Assembly: GCA_015234065.1 (NCBI GenBank) | Contig: JADFWS010000004.1 | Location: forward strand, 1-36,766 | From: Candidatus Omnitrophota bacterium | Lineage (GTDB): Bacteria; Omnitrophota; Gorgyraeia; Zapsychrales; Fredricksoniimonadaceae | DNA: 36,766 bases | Direction of reading: 5' to 3' | Shown here: piece after piece, positions 20,007-27,843 of the stretch | Layout of the letters: each line of letters opens with the position of its first letter | Position numbering within the stretch: the stretch's first letter is position 1 | Notes under the pieces: model-generated | Told to the model about the DNA's origin: nothing | Databases searched by the model: none | Seen by the model: the letters and a program-made list of their open reading frames with translations, nothing else | Made by a program: the position numbers and the translations under genes

Positions 20007-20572
20007 GGGTGATTCCTCAAATTGACCAGGGTTGTCAGACTCCCGGTAACAGGGCTTCCAAAAATATTCTGTACCAAAGCCACACTCACCCCCACGTCTT
20101 TATTACTTGCCGCCAGCGGCCAGAAATACAGGGTGATCGTTGCGCCCACGGGCGCATGATAGAGGATCTCGTCGTCCCCGCCAGGGCTGAGCGGCGTGGG
20201 ATGATGATAGATGAAGGCTGTCCTGGACTCGTTCAAATAATACCAGCGCTCTACACCATCCGTACCCCAGTAATGAAGCTGCGCCGCATCAGGTGTGCTG
20301 CAGGAAGCCGGACGAGCCCCGGAACCTATACAATAGGAAACGCCCTGAGATAAACGATAGATGCCTCCCGGCTCTATCGCGCCTTGAATGATCCTGGCCA
20401 CAATAATATTCGCCCCGTCCTGCAAAACCTGTCCGGCCAGGCCCAAACGAAACGCGGTCCTGAGAATATTATTATAATTGAATACCCCCACCATGAGGAC
20501 CACGGCACAGGCCGTCGCCAGGAGCATCTCGACAAGAGTGAACGCGTTGTTATTGTTTCTTTTCACACACAT
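20003..20572 (-). CDS. prepilin-type N-terminal methylation protein (PilW-like); start MCVKRNNNNAFTLVEM
   Basis: NAFTLVEMLLATACAVVLMVGV prepilin motif; GGAGAAGG 7 nt upstream of ATG at 20572. Confidence 0.8.
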   Translation of the reverse strand: MCVKRNNNNAFTLVEMLLATACAVVLMVGVFNYNNILRTAFRLGLAGQVLQDGANIIVARIIQGAIEPGGIYRLSQGVSYCIGSGARPASCSTPDAAQLHYWGTDGVERWYYLNESRTAFIYHHPTPLSPGGDDEILYHAPVGATITLYFWPLAASNKDVGVSVALVQNIFGSPVTGSLTTLVNLRNHP

Positions 20573-20610
20573 ACGCCAACCTTCTCCCCTGTGAGGGGGC
20601 CATTCAGCAT

Positions 20611-21042
20611 TCAATTAGGCACCGGGTCATTAACAATGATCGTTGAATAATACTCTTTCATGGTCACGTTTTTATTATCCTGCATCTTTTCCTGCCAATC
20701 GACCTCGACATTGATTTTATCGCGATCCGGATCAATATTCACGACGCTGATAAACGCCGTCCCATATAAATACGTCCCTGTATTGCTGAAGTCTCCATTG
20801 AAATCGAGAATAACCGGGCCTGACGTGTTCAGCGACACGGTTGAAAACGGCTGACGCCGGTACTGCTCAAGGATCTGCTGCGCCGCATACATCGCCTGGA
20901 CCTGATGCCGGGAATAAGATCCCAGAAAACGGCTGTTCAAAATACCTTCCGTCGCAGTGACCAGCAGGACCGTGACAATGGCCAAACTGACCAGCGCTTC
21001 TACAAGTGTCAATCCCGTTTCAGCATTCTTGTGCGTATGCAT
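20611..21042 (-). CDS. prepilin-type N-terminal methylation protein (PilV-like)
   Basis: AETGLTLVEALVSLAIVTVLLVTATEGILNSR prepilin motif. Confidence 0.85.
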   Translation of the reverse strand: MHTHKNAETGLTLVEALVSLAIVTVLLVTATEGILNSRFLGSYSRHQVQAMYAAQQILEQYRRQPFSTVSLNTSGPVILDFNGDFSNTGTYLYGTAFISVVNIDPDRDKINVEVDWQEKMQDNKNVTMKEYYSTIIVNDPVPN

Positions 21043-21178
21043 ATTTTCTTTCCAGAAACTATTTTAAAAAACATACCCTGGCCATATAAACTCCAGTTCA
21101 AATCATAACACGAACACTCCTCGAAAACATCTTCGTTCTATTGCAAATATGTGCACCGTGTCTGCGGGCACTTGACAA

Positions 21179-21212
21179 TAAAAAAGAGCCTGCCCGGCAA
21201 CCCTGGACAAGC
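21179..21212 (-). terminator. terminator-like hairpin with U tract upstream of the pilin-like operon
   Basis: Minus strand GGCTTGTCC-AGGGTTGC-CGGGCAGGCTCTTTTTT (stem includes G-U pairs). Confidence 0.6.
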
Positions 21213-21215
21213 CCC

Positions 21216-21236
21216 CCATATCCCGCGTTCTCGCGG
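21216..21236 (-). other. structured RNA motif copy 1: hairpin plus GATATGG
   Basis: Minus strand CCGCG-AGAA-CGCGG then GATATGG. Confidence 0.4.
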
Positions 21237-21286
21237 ACTTCCCTGACTAAAGTATAACCTATAAACGGATAAAAAAGAAGGTGGCC

Positions 21287-21670
21287 TCAGGATGACGTGC
21301 GGCGCATCTCAAGATATTTAAACATCAATTCTTTTAGCTTGTCGACATCGATGGGCTTGGGGATAAATTCATTCATCCCAAGGTCATAACACTTCAAAGA
21401 AACTGCCTGGGCTGTGTGGGCGGTCACGGCAAAGATCGGGATATCCTTATCAATTTCCTCGCGAATGATCTTCGTCGCCTCGTAACCGCTCATGCGCGGC
21501 AGGCGAAGATCCATTAAAATCAGATCGAACTTCTCGGTCCGCATGAGCTCCACTGCCTTCTCGCCAACAAGCGCCGCCGTATACGCGAACCCCATTTCCT
21601 TAATAACAAGCTCCATCAAATACTGACTGGCGCTGTCATCTTCAACAACAAGGATTTTCTTGGCGCCCAT
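21287..21670 (-). CDS. orphan receiver-domain response regulator (CheY-like)
   Basis: KKILVVEDDSASQYLMELVI, DLILMDLRLPRMSGYEATKIIR, PIFAVTAHT; no output domain. Confidence 0.92.
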   Translation of the reverse strand: MGAKKILVVEDDSASQYLMELVIKEMGFAYTAALVGEKAVELMRTEKFDLILMDLRLPRMSGYEATKIIREEIDKDIPIFAVTAHTAQAVSLKCYDLGMNEFIPKPIDVDKLKELMFKYLEMRRTSS

Positions 21671-21812
21671 ACCTGCTCCTTCAACTCGCAGCATCAATCA
21701 CCACAAAGATCATGATTGGACCAAATCCCACCTTTTCTTTATACCAGAGGTTCGCACAGAAAGCAACTGCCGCACGCTACCTTGCAGATGGTTTAATTTG
21801 GGGATGGGGTCA

Positions 21813-21836
21813 CCATATCCCCACGTTGTCGTGGGG
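21813..21836 (-). other. structured RNA motif copy 2: hairpin plus GATATGG
   Basis: Minus strand CCCCACG-ACAA-CGTGGGG, with GATATGG starting at the last G of the stem. Confidence 0.4.
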
Positions 21837-21853
21837 CGTATCATGCGCCTTGA

Positions 21854-22720
21854 CTAATAAACGCATTCCCAGCTTACACAATTCAAAACACCGCCTTCCT
21901 TGGCAAGGACGGTTGATTCGATCGGCACAACCTTCTCCCCGGCAAACGCGCGCCTTAAGATCTTGATCGCACGCTGATTCCACTCAGGATAGCCGACATA
22001 CGTGGGAACGAGCACTAAATCACCCGCGTTCAAGAAATTCACATAGTTCCCGACAGCAGAATGCTTGTTTTTAGAATCCTTTTCAATAAAATACGGCAGA
22101 TCAATCCACCTCAACCCATGTTGACGTAAAACATCTCTTAGCTTGCGACCAAAGATCTTTTGGCCTGGCGCGATTTCATTGATCATCACAGTATTTTTAT
22201 TCACGAACCGCACACATCCATCTGCATGACCGTACGGGTCGCCAGGCTCCTCAGGGATCATGATCAGTTCATCCACATTCAATAGATCCGTTAGAAGTGC
22301 GTACACCGTTGCTTTTCGATATCTGGGGTTTTCTTTGAATACCCGTTCCGTCATGATCGCCTTATAACCATATTGAACAACATTTCCCCCATCAACAACG
22401 AGATCAAAGTGCTTAGGGGTGATCCCGATCGCTTGGCATGTCTTAACAGGGTTAGTTATGGTGGCTCGCCAGCGAGGTGACTTCAAATACGAAGGACGAT
22501 ATTTGAACTGCATGAAATAACCAGGCTCATAATGATTCAAGACAGAAATACTTTCTGGCGGCCTCCAGACAGGCATATAATCCCGGCACCAAATGTCCTG
22601 CGTATATGGTAGAAGCTTAAAGTCGATACGCGCGCCTGAAAGCGCACGAGAGATCTGATCAAAACACTCTGGAAAGCGTTTAGGAAGAAGGGCTGAGAAA
22701 TACAACATCTGTCCAGACAT
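21854..22720 (-). CDS. agmatine deiminase / peptidylarginine deiminase (PAD_porph-like) family; start MSGQMLYF
   Basis: DIWCRDYMPVW, VDGGNVVQYG, EEPGDPYGHADGCVRF, GNYVNFLNAGDLVLVPTY, putative catalytic Cys in EGGVLNCVSWEC. Confidence 0.85.
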   Translation of the reverse strand: MSGQMLYFSALLPKRFPECFDQISRALSGARIDFKLLPYTQDIWCRDYMPVWRPPESISVLNHYEPGYFMQFKYRPSYLKSPRWRATITNPVKTCQAIGITPKHFDLVVDGGNVVQYGYKAIMTERVFKENPRYRKATVYALLTDLLNVDELIMIPEEPGDPYGHADGCVRFVNKNTVMINEIAPGQKIFGRKLRDVLRQHGLRWIDLPYFIEKDSKNKHSAVGNYVNFLNAGDLVLVPTYVGYPEWNQRAIKILRRAFAGEKVVPIESTVLAKEGGVLNCVSWECVY

Positions 22721-22721
22721 T

Positions 22722-23447
22722 CTACGCCTCCTGTGTCGGTTGATATTCACTCTCACTCAAACCGAATGTCCATGCCACCGCCTCACGCACTGTCTGCATC
22801 TCCGGGGGCACGCGCAGAACATAAAAAGCACCTGTTGATGGGCAACAAACCTTGACCAAGGCAATCGGCTCTTCATCAGGCAACGATGAACCAATACGGA
22901 CCAATGCTTGAGGACCATCTTTGTGGATCACCTCATACGGTGCCTGAGCTAAAAACCGTTCATAGCCAAGTTCCTGCAAGAAAATACGCCGTATTTCCGC
23001 ATTCTGTGCGGCCATCACATGACCAGCATTGATCGGCGTTCTTTCAATAGAATCATTTAAATCTTTTGAAGCCAGTTGATCTGCAAGAAATAGTGACTGA
23101 CATTTAAACTTCCCCTGATCATCCCATTCAATAAATAACCCGTGCTTGTGATCAGCCTCATAGGCACTCTTTTTGATCAACATCCCGTTATGTGCCCACT
23201 CAAGAACAACGCCATCCAACTGCCCACGATTATACGGCTCTTGCCGTTTGTTTTTCCCATCAGGATAATAGACCATCCCGACTCCATGCAAGCGCCGGGC
23301 ATGCATCGGATAATCGAACATAAGAGCCCCATTAGGATAAAATCCTTTGGACTCAGCCCTGATCTTTAAAGCCGCATGCGACCGGACATAACACAAACTC
23401 CCACTCGCCCAACGGAATTCCTTTGGCTCTTCAAATCTCTTCTTCAT
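22722..23447 (-). CDS. YwqK/MORN-like repeats fused to DUF6745-like C-terminal domain
   Basis: Repeats GVGMVYYPDGKNKRQEPYNRGQLDGVVLEWAHNGMLIKKSAYEADHKHGLFIEWDDQG; C-term NAEIRRIFLQELGYERFL...LPDEEPIALVKV...FYVLRVPPEMQTVREAVAWTFGL. Confidence 0.7.
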   Translation of the reverse strand: MKKRFEEPKEFRWASGSLCYVRSHAALKIRAESKGFYPNGALMFDYPMHARRLHGVGMVYYPDGKNKRQEPYNRGQLDGVVLEWAHNGMLIKKSAYEADHKHGLFIEWDDQGKFKCQSLFLADQLASKDLNDSIERTPINAGHVMAAQNAEIRRIFLQELGYERFLAQAPYEVIHKDGPQALVRIGSSLPDEEPIALVKVCCPSTGAFYVLRVPPEMQTVREAVAWTFGLSESEYQPTQEA

Positions 23448-24367
23448 GATGCATCCTCGCTACGAAATGAACATCGCAAACTCTTATCATCGAAATCCAA
23501 GTCTGAATATGTATCGCCAGGAAATTTTCGTTTAATATGCCACAAACGCCGTCTGGGATATACTTTCGGCAATTCCAATACGGGATCAATATCCATTTCC
23601 ATGTCGAGAACGGAAATATTATCTGAAACCCGTGCCAGATCTCCCTCAAGTGCTGCAATCTTGTGCAACTTTGGTTCAACATAAGGTCTTGGTAATTCTT
23701 TCTGCAACGCATCTGACATCTTCAAACTGACGATGATGGCGATATCCAACGAAACAGCCAATGCTTTCAACCTTGCGCAAAACCTTTCCCGCCCGGCCCT
23801 GATCACTTCAATATCAGCCGCATATAAGAGACCGATCTCATCAAGACCATCGATAACCACAAGCTGTATTCTTTTCTCACGTACACACGCCTTGATAGAA
23901 TCCTCTAGCCGTATAATATCGAAACATCCGTCAGCGATATATATAGGAGCTTCAGACAACACTCCTGCGGCTGCTGTTAAACGCGGAAGGAGCTCATCTG
24001 CTTTTGCCGTTCTCACGTGCGGTTCTGCAAGACTAACACCGCTTAACTGACACAACATCCGTCTAAGCAATAACTTTGCCGGCATATCAAAAGAATAATA
24101 GGCGCATGGCATATCTCTGCGGGCAGTCACATGCAATGCTATCGATGACAAAAATGCAGTAACCCCAACCCAGGGACATCCTAAAACAAGAGCCAACTGA
24201 CCTCGCCGTACATCAAAAGCACCACGATCATAAGCTCCTGTCGGCATCCCCTGTGTTGAAGGGACCGACTGCTGTAAATCTTCGATCACATCTGAGACAA
24301 TATCTCTGGCACGAACAACATCCTTCCTGTGACGCGCCTTAATTCTTTGAAACAAGTCTAAGAACAT
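23444..24367 (-). CDS. DnaB-like RecA-fold protein with degenerate Walker A
   Basis: RRGQLALVLGCPWVGVTAFLSSIALHVTARRDMPCAYYSFDMPAKLLLRRMLCQLSGV aligns by eye to the DnaB C-terminal domain; Walker B-like IQLVVIDGLDEI. Confidence 0.7.
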   Translation of the reverse strand: MFLDLFQRIKARHRKDVVRARDIVSDVIEDLQQSVPSTQGMPTGAYDRGAFDVRRGQLALVLGCPWVGVTAFLSSIALHVTARRDMPCAYYSFDMPAKLLLRRMLCQLSGVSLAEPHVRTAKADELLPRLTAAAGVLSEAPIYIADGCFDIIRLEDSIKACVREKRIQLVVIDGLDEIGLLYAADIEVIRAGRERFCARLKALAVSLDIAIIVSLKMSDALQKELPRPYVEPKLHKIAALEGDLARVSDNISVLDMEMDIDPVLELPKVYPRRRLWHIKRKFPGDTYSDLDFDDKSLRCSFRSEDAS

Positions 24368-24576
24368 TTTCTGACTCCCCGTCTTTGTTTATCTGCCTTT
24401 ACTGGAGGATCATCGTCCTCATCAGGCCAGATCGGCGCGACCCTAAAGACTAACTTTCCCTTAATGTACACATCCCTAACAACAAGTCGGTCTTCCATGT
24501 CATAGGCCTCATACACCCCATGCAAGCTCGCTATAAACTTCTTACTGTATTTCTTCTTCCATTCGTTATAAGTCAT
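24358..24576 (-). CDS. 72-aa hypothetical protein
   Basis: Sits in a coupled operon (10-bp overlap with the downstream start, 8-nt gap from the upstream stop); YNEWKKKYSKKFIASLHGVYEAYDMEDRLVVRDVYIKGKLVFRV. Confidence 0.65.
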   Translation of the reverse strand: MTYNEWKKKYSKKFIASLHGVYEAYDMEDRLVVRDVYIKGKLVFRVAPIWPDEDDDPPVKADKQRRGVRKCS

Positions 24577-24584
24577 GACCTCTC

Positions 24585-25964
24585 CTAAACTCGACCGGCA
24601 AAACCCATTGGCTGTTTATTTTCTTTTAGGAACATCCCATCCTGCTCCATACGCGCACCAAAGAGAAGATCTTCCATCGTAATTGATGTGCGTTTCTCCT
24701 GAGCCAGGCGCCGTAAAGCATTCATGACCGCGTTCTTGATATATCCTCCGCTCATAACAAATTTCTGCCCCAACTCATTAAAATCAACATCTGCGGCGAT
24801 CGTGACTTTTGAAGGAATATGTGCCCGCCAAATACCTGGACGCAGCGCCTGATCTGGCGGAGTAAATTTAATTTTAAGGGAAACTCTCCGTTCCAAGGCC
24901 GGATCGAGGGCCGTATCAAAGTTCGTCGTCAGGCACAATACGCCTTCGAAACGTTCAATCTCCTGAAGCATCACATTCACAAAAGCAATATCCCTTTCAT
25001 GCTCCATACGCTGCCGACTGTAAAGCAGGGAATCGGCCTCGTCAAAACAGATGACCGCATTCCTGGCCTTAGCTGTCGTAAATAGATTCGCGATATTCTT
25101 TTCAGTCTCGCCAAAAAGTTTATCCGTGATCTGCGGCATGGCAACCTGAAGGATCTTCTTCCCAAGATGGCGGGCAATGGCATCCGCGAGCATACTTTTA
25201 CCGGTTCCCGGAGGCCCATAGAAAAGAAATGCCGCCCCACGCCCTTTTTTAATCTTTTCTTCTATGCCGAGATCGCCCATTCCACCCTTCCAGGAATCAA
25301 TATGAAAGAGAACATCATCCTTTATCTTCTGCGGCAGGACAACATCATCCATCCCATACTCCGGTTCACGAAGATTTCCCGTTTCCTGCAGAGGATCATC
25401 TTTCCCTGCAGTAGGGATCTCTATATTCTTGCCCGACATAAACTCAACCAGAGCTGAGCGCATCGCCGGATTTAAGACAATGTCCGCGTCGTGGTGGCTT
25501 CCGGATGTCCTTGGCTTTAAGATCAAAATATTACGTTTAAAAAGAGGGCTTTCCGCACAAAGAGCCTTATGAAATCGTAATTTTGAATCCCAGGAAGGCT
25601 CAGTATCTACCATGGCTACAAGCTCGTTCACCTGCCAGCCGCAAACAGGATGGAAGAGGTTGGTATAAAGCAAAAACAAAACAGCCTTTTTCTCAAATAG
25701 TCCAAGCTCATTTTCATGGGAAAAGTCATCAAAAAAGAACTTGGCGCCATTTTTGCGCGCATTTTCCACATCCCGCCAGAAGATGACCTCTTCTTCTCTT
25801 AAAAACGCATCAAACCGCTTCAGCTCCCCAAGATCCTTCCAGTACTCGCCTTCGCATGTACTTTTACGTACACGCTCCCAGAGCTTTTCCAAAATAGCCC
25901 GTTTTTGAAGAAAGAATTCGCACAATGTAAAATATTCACTGAAATAATCCTGATCGTTCTTCAT
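24585..25964 (-). CDS. AAA+ ATPase (classical AAA, FtsH/spastin-like module) with unknown N-terminal domain
   Basis: Walker A FYGPPGTGKSMLADAIA; Walker B AVICFDEADSLL; sensor LCLTTNFD; SRH LDPALERRVSLKI. Confidence 0.93.
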   Translation of the reverse strand: MKNDQDYFSEYFTLCEFFLQKRAILEKLWERVRKSTCEGEYWKDLGELKRFDAFLREEEVIFWRDVENARKNGAKFFFDDFSHENELGLFEKKAVLFLLYTNLFHPVCGWQVNELVAMVDTEPSWDSKLRFHKALCAESPLFKRNILILKPRTSGSHHDADIVLNPAMRSALVEFMSGKNIEIPTAGKDDPLQETGNLREPEYGMDDVVLPQKIKDDVLFHIDSWKGGMGDLGIEEKIKKGRGAAFLFYGPPGTGKSMLADAIARHLGKKILQVAMPQITDKLFGETEKNIANLFTTAKARNAVICFDEADSLLYSRQRMEHERDIAFVNVMLQEIERFEGVLCLTTNFDTALDPALERRVSLKIKFTPPDQALRPGIWRAHIPSKVTIAADVDFNELGQKFVMSGGYIKNAVMNALRRLAQEKRTSITMEDLLFGARMEQDGMFLKENKQPMGFAGRV

Positions 25965-26071
25965 GACAACCTTTCCCTTCCTGAATTAACATTCTCCTGA
26001 ATGCAAACAAAAGTTCTTTCTATTTGTCCGTAAAAGTCTTTCATGTCTTCCGGTAAATTGTCAGCTTTCAT
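25961..26071 (-). CDS. putative 36-aa small ORF, translationally coupled to the AAA+ gene
   Basis: MKADNLPEDMKDFYGQIERTFVCIQENVNSGRERLS; AGGG 5 nt before ATG; stop overlaps AAA+ start (ATGA). Below the ORF-track length cutoff. Confidence 0.4.
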   Translation of the reverse strand: MKADNLPEDMKDFYGQIERTFVCIQENVNSGRERLS

Positions 26072-26149
26072 CTTTTCCCTAACCATAAAAAGGGCATCAT
26101 CGGAAACAATGCCAATGGCAAAAAACCCTTTCAATATAAGTACACTAAA

Positions 26150-26183
26150 AGTATAAAACAGGAACGCGACAGCCTTGTGTCGC
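26150..26183 (-). promoter_or_regulatory. putative promoter with operator O3 for the AAA+ operon
   Basis: GCGACA-gccttg-TGTCGC palindrome at 26166-26183; minus-strand -10 TATACT at 26150-26155, so the palindrome covers the expected -35 position. Confidence 0.6.
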
Positions 26184-26184
26184 C

Positions 26185-26229
26185 TATAAAAAGAAAACCG
26201 GCCGCGCGGGCTTTAACCCATGCGGCCGC
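26185..26229 (-). terminator. Rho-independent terminator ending the WYL/GIY-YIG operon
   Basis: Minus strand GGCCGCATGGG-TTAAAG-CCCGCGCGGCC followed by GGTTTTCTTTTTATA. Confidence 0.75.
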
Positions 26230-26285
26230 AAAGAAATTGAGAAGCCATAAATTATTTTAGTGCCACAAACGTTCAAAAAAGACAT

Positions 26286-26819
26286 TTATTTCTGGCATAA
26301 GATTGGCCAACCATAATGTGCCCTCCAAGCACATTCCATAGTTCCCGCGAATTCTTTATAAGAATGTTGGGTGCGAAAAACTTCTGGCAAGTCATGCCAA
26401 CAAACATAAGAAAATCCCCACTTGTCCAGATTCCTTGTCGAAGTGCCGCCTATCGCCAAGGCCCCTGTTCCTTGCCCCCCTTTAAATTCTTGGGATATAC
26501 GCCGACGCAAGTCTACAGCCTTGCCGTTATACACAACTCGATATTGATTGTCCCTTCCCCCCGTAAAATTACAGATATGTTCAAGCTCGCTGTGCCATTG
26601 AACGCATTTATCAATAGGCGCAGCCCCTGACAGGTCACTTAACTTAGATTGACCAATCGCATTATTTGTATACGATGTATAAATCCAATAAAGACCCGCC
26701 ATCTTGACCGGAAGATCTGCTGGAAACTTAAAATCATCATCCCATGCGTGCAGAACAACATCCAGTCTACAAAATCGGCCGGACTGAATCGAATTTATCT
26801 TCTCAATCACTTCTTTCAT
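26286..26819 (-). CDS. divergent GIY-YIG-like nuclease domain protein; likely start MKEVIEKINSIQ
   Basis: GLYWIYTSYTNN (GIY-like) and YRVVYNGKAVDLRRRISQEF (YIG...R-like). Confidence 0.55.
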   Translation of the reverse strand: MKEVIEKINSIQSGRFCRLDVVLHAWDDDFKFPADLPVKMAGLYWIYTSYTNNAIGQSKLSDLSGAAPIDKCVQWHSELEHICNFTGGRDNQYRVVYNGKAVDLRRRISQEFKGGQGTGALAIGGTSTRNLDKWGFSYVCWHDLPEVFRTQHSYKEFAGTMECAWRAHYGWPILCQK

Positions 26820-26855
26820 ATGGATGCCCTCTAAATAGTCAAAGAAACACATTCT

Positions 26856-27830
26856 TTAACATGACTTTAGATATACCCCCACCGTCTCTCGTATCCTCGC
26901 CTTGAACTCCGCCGGTTCAAGAACAGACAAGCAAGGAATCCAATGCATAATGAGATGCGAAATCTCATCCGGATGCGCAGGAAAAGTCTCAAGGACCAAT
27001 GAACCATCCTTCTTCTCCTCAACAATCTTTTGAAGGGGGAAATATTTACGATGCTTGAAATACTGCGCGGCCTCAGGGGCAACGCGAATAAGCACACGGT
27101 TCGGGCGATCCGTATCGAACCAAATATTAACACTCTGCTCAAGGATCTTGTCAAAGCCCGCCATTGGCACAAAAGAGTCTTCAGTCTGAGTAGCCTTACG
27201 GATACGATCCAGACGGAACTTAATGATTTTCTTGTTCGCATCCTGAGTTAACAAATACCAGAAGCCATCAAAAAACGCGATCTTAAGAGGCTCCACAAGG
27301 TATTCCTTCTCCTCACCATTAGAACGAAGATAAAGGATCTTGAGCTTCTCATAACCATCCACAGCCTTCTGTATCTCTGTAAGGCAGTCAGACTGCGGAA
27401 GAAATGTTCCGGATGGTATCTTGGCATAGAAAGGCGTGTCGGTATGAGGAACCATGACGCGTTTGAAAAGCTCACGAAAAGTCTTCTCAAAGGCGTCACC
27501 TAAAGACGATGAAATACCGTGCATGAAGGAAAGTAATGACGCCTGCTCTTCTGTCAATTCCACCTTGCCAAGATTAAACCCTGCCATGAAAGAATGCTTA
27601 CCCTTTTCAGGGGAATAAATCGGATAAAAACCAGCCAGTAGCACAATGTCACGCTGGATCGTGCGCATATCAACACCGATATCTGCGGCGAGGCCTGATG
27701 ATGTTACAAATTTATTTGTATTCAGTTTGGAAAGAATCAAAATCAAACGTTCAATGGTCTTCATGTAATCCTTGGCAGGCTTACCCGAACCTTTGCGCTT
27801 AAATGTCACGATTTTCTTTTTTGCTGGCAT
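26856..27830 (-). CDS. WYL-domain transcriptional regulator with N-terminal HTH
   Basis: VTSSGLAADIGVDMRTIQRDIVLL (HTH); YEKLKILYLRSNGEEKEYLVEPLKIAFFDGFWYLLTQDANKKIIKFRLDRI (WYL). Confidence 0.9.
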   Translation of the reverse strand: MPAKKKIVTFKRKGSGKPAKDYMKTIERLILILSKLNTNKFVTSSGLAADIGVDMRTIQRDIVLLAGFYPIYSPEKGKHSFMAGFNLGKVELTEEQASLLSFMHGISSSLGDAFEKTFRELFKRVMVPHTDTPFYAKIPSGTFLPQSDCLTEIQKAVDGYEKLKILYLRSNGEEKEYLVEPLKIAFFDGFWYLLTQDANKKIIKFRLDRIRKATQTEDSFVPMAGFDKILEQSVNIWFDTDRPNRVLIRVAPEAAQYFKHRKYFPLQKIVEEKKDGSLVLETFPAHPDEISHLIMHWIPCLSVLEPAEFKARIRETVGVYLKSC

Positions 27831-27843
27831 GGCACATCCTTTC

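Noticed and set aside
21160-21850. c-di-GMP-I (GEMM), purine or guanidine riboswitch upstream of the pilin/response-regulator genes
   Set aside because: GATATGG and the pilin context were suggestive, but the conserved GEMM, purine and guanidine core sequences are not present by eye.
23444-24367. Replicative DnaB helicase
   Set aside because: The N-terminal DnaB domain is absent, the P-loop Lys is replaced by Val, and the context is an accessory operon.
26185-26229. GC-rich inverted repeat as a recombination or integration site
   Set aside because: It has a 6-nt loop and a T-rich tail on the minus strand directly after a minus-strand gene, which fits a Rho-independent terminator; no integrase or tRNA is nearby.
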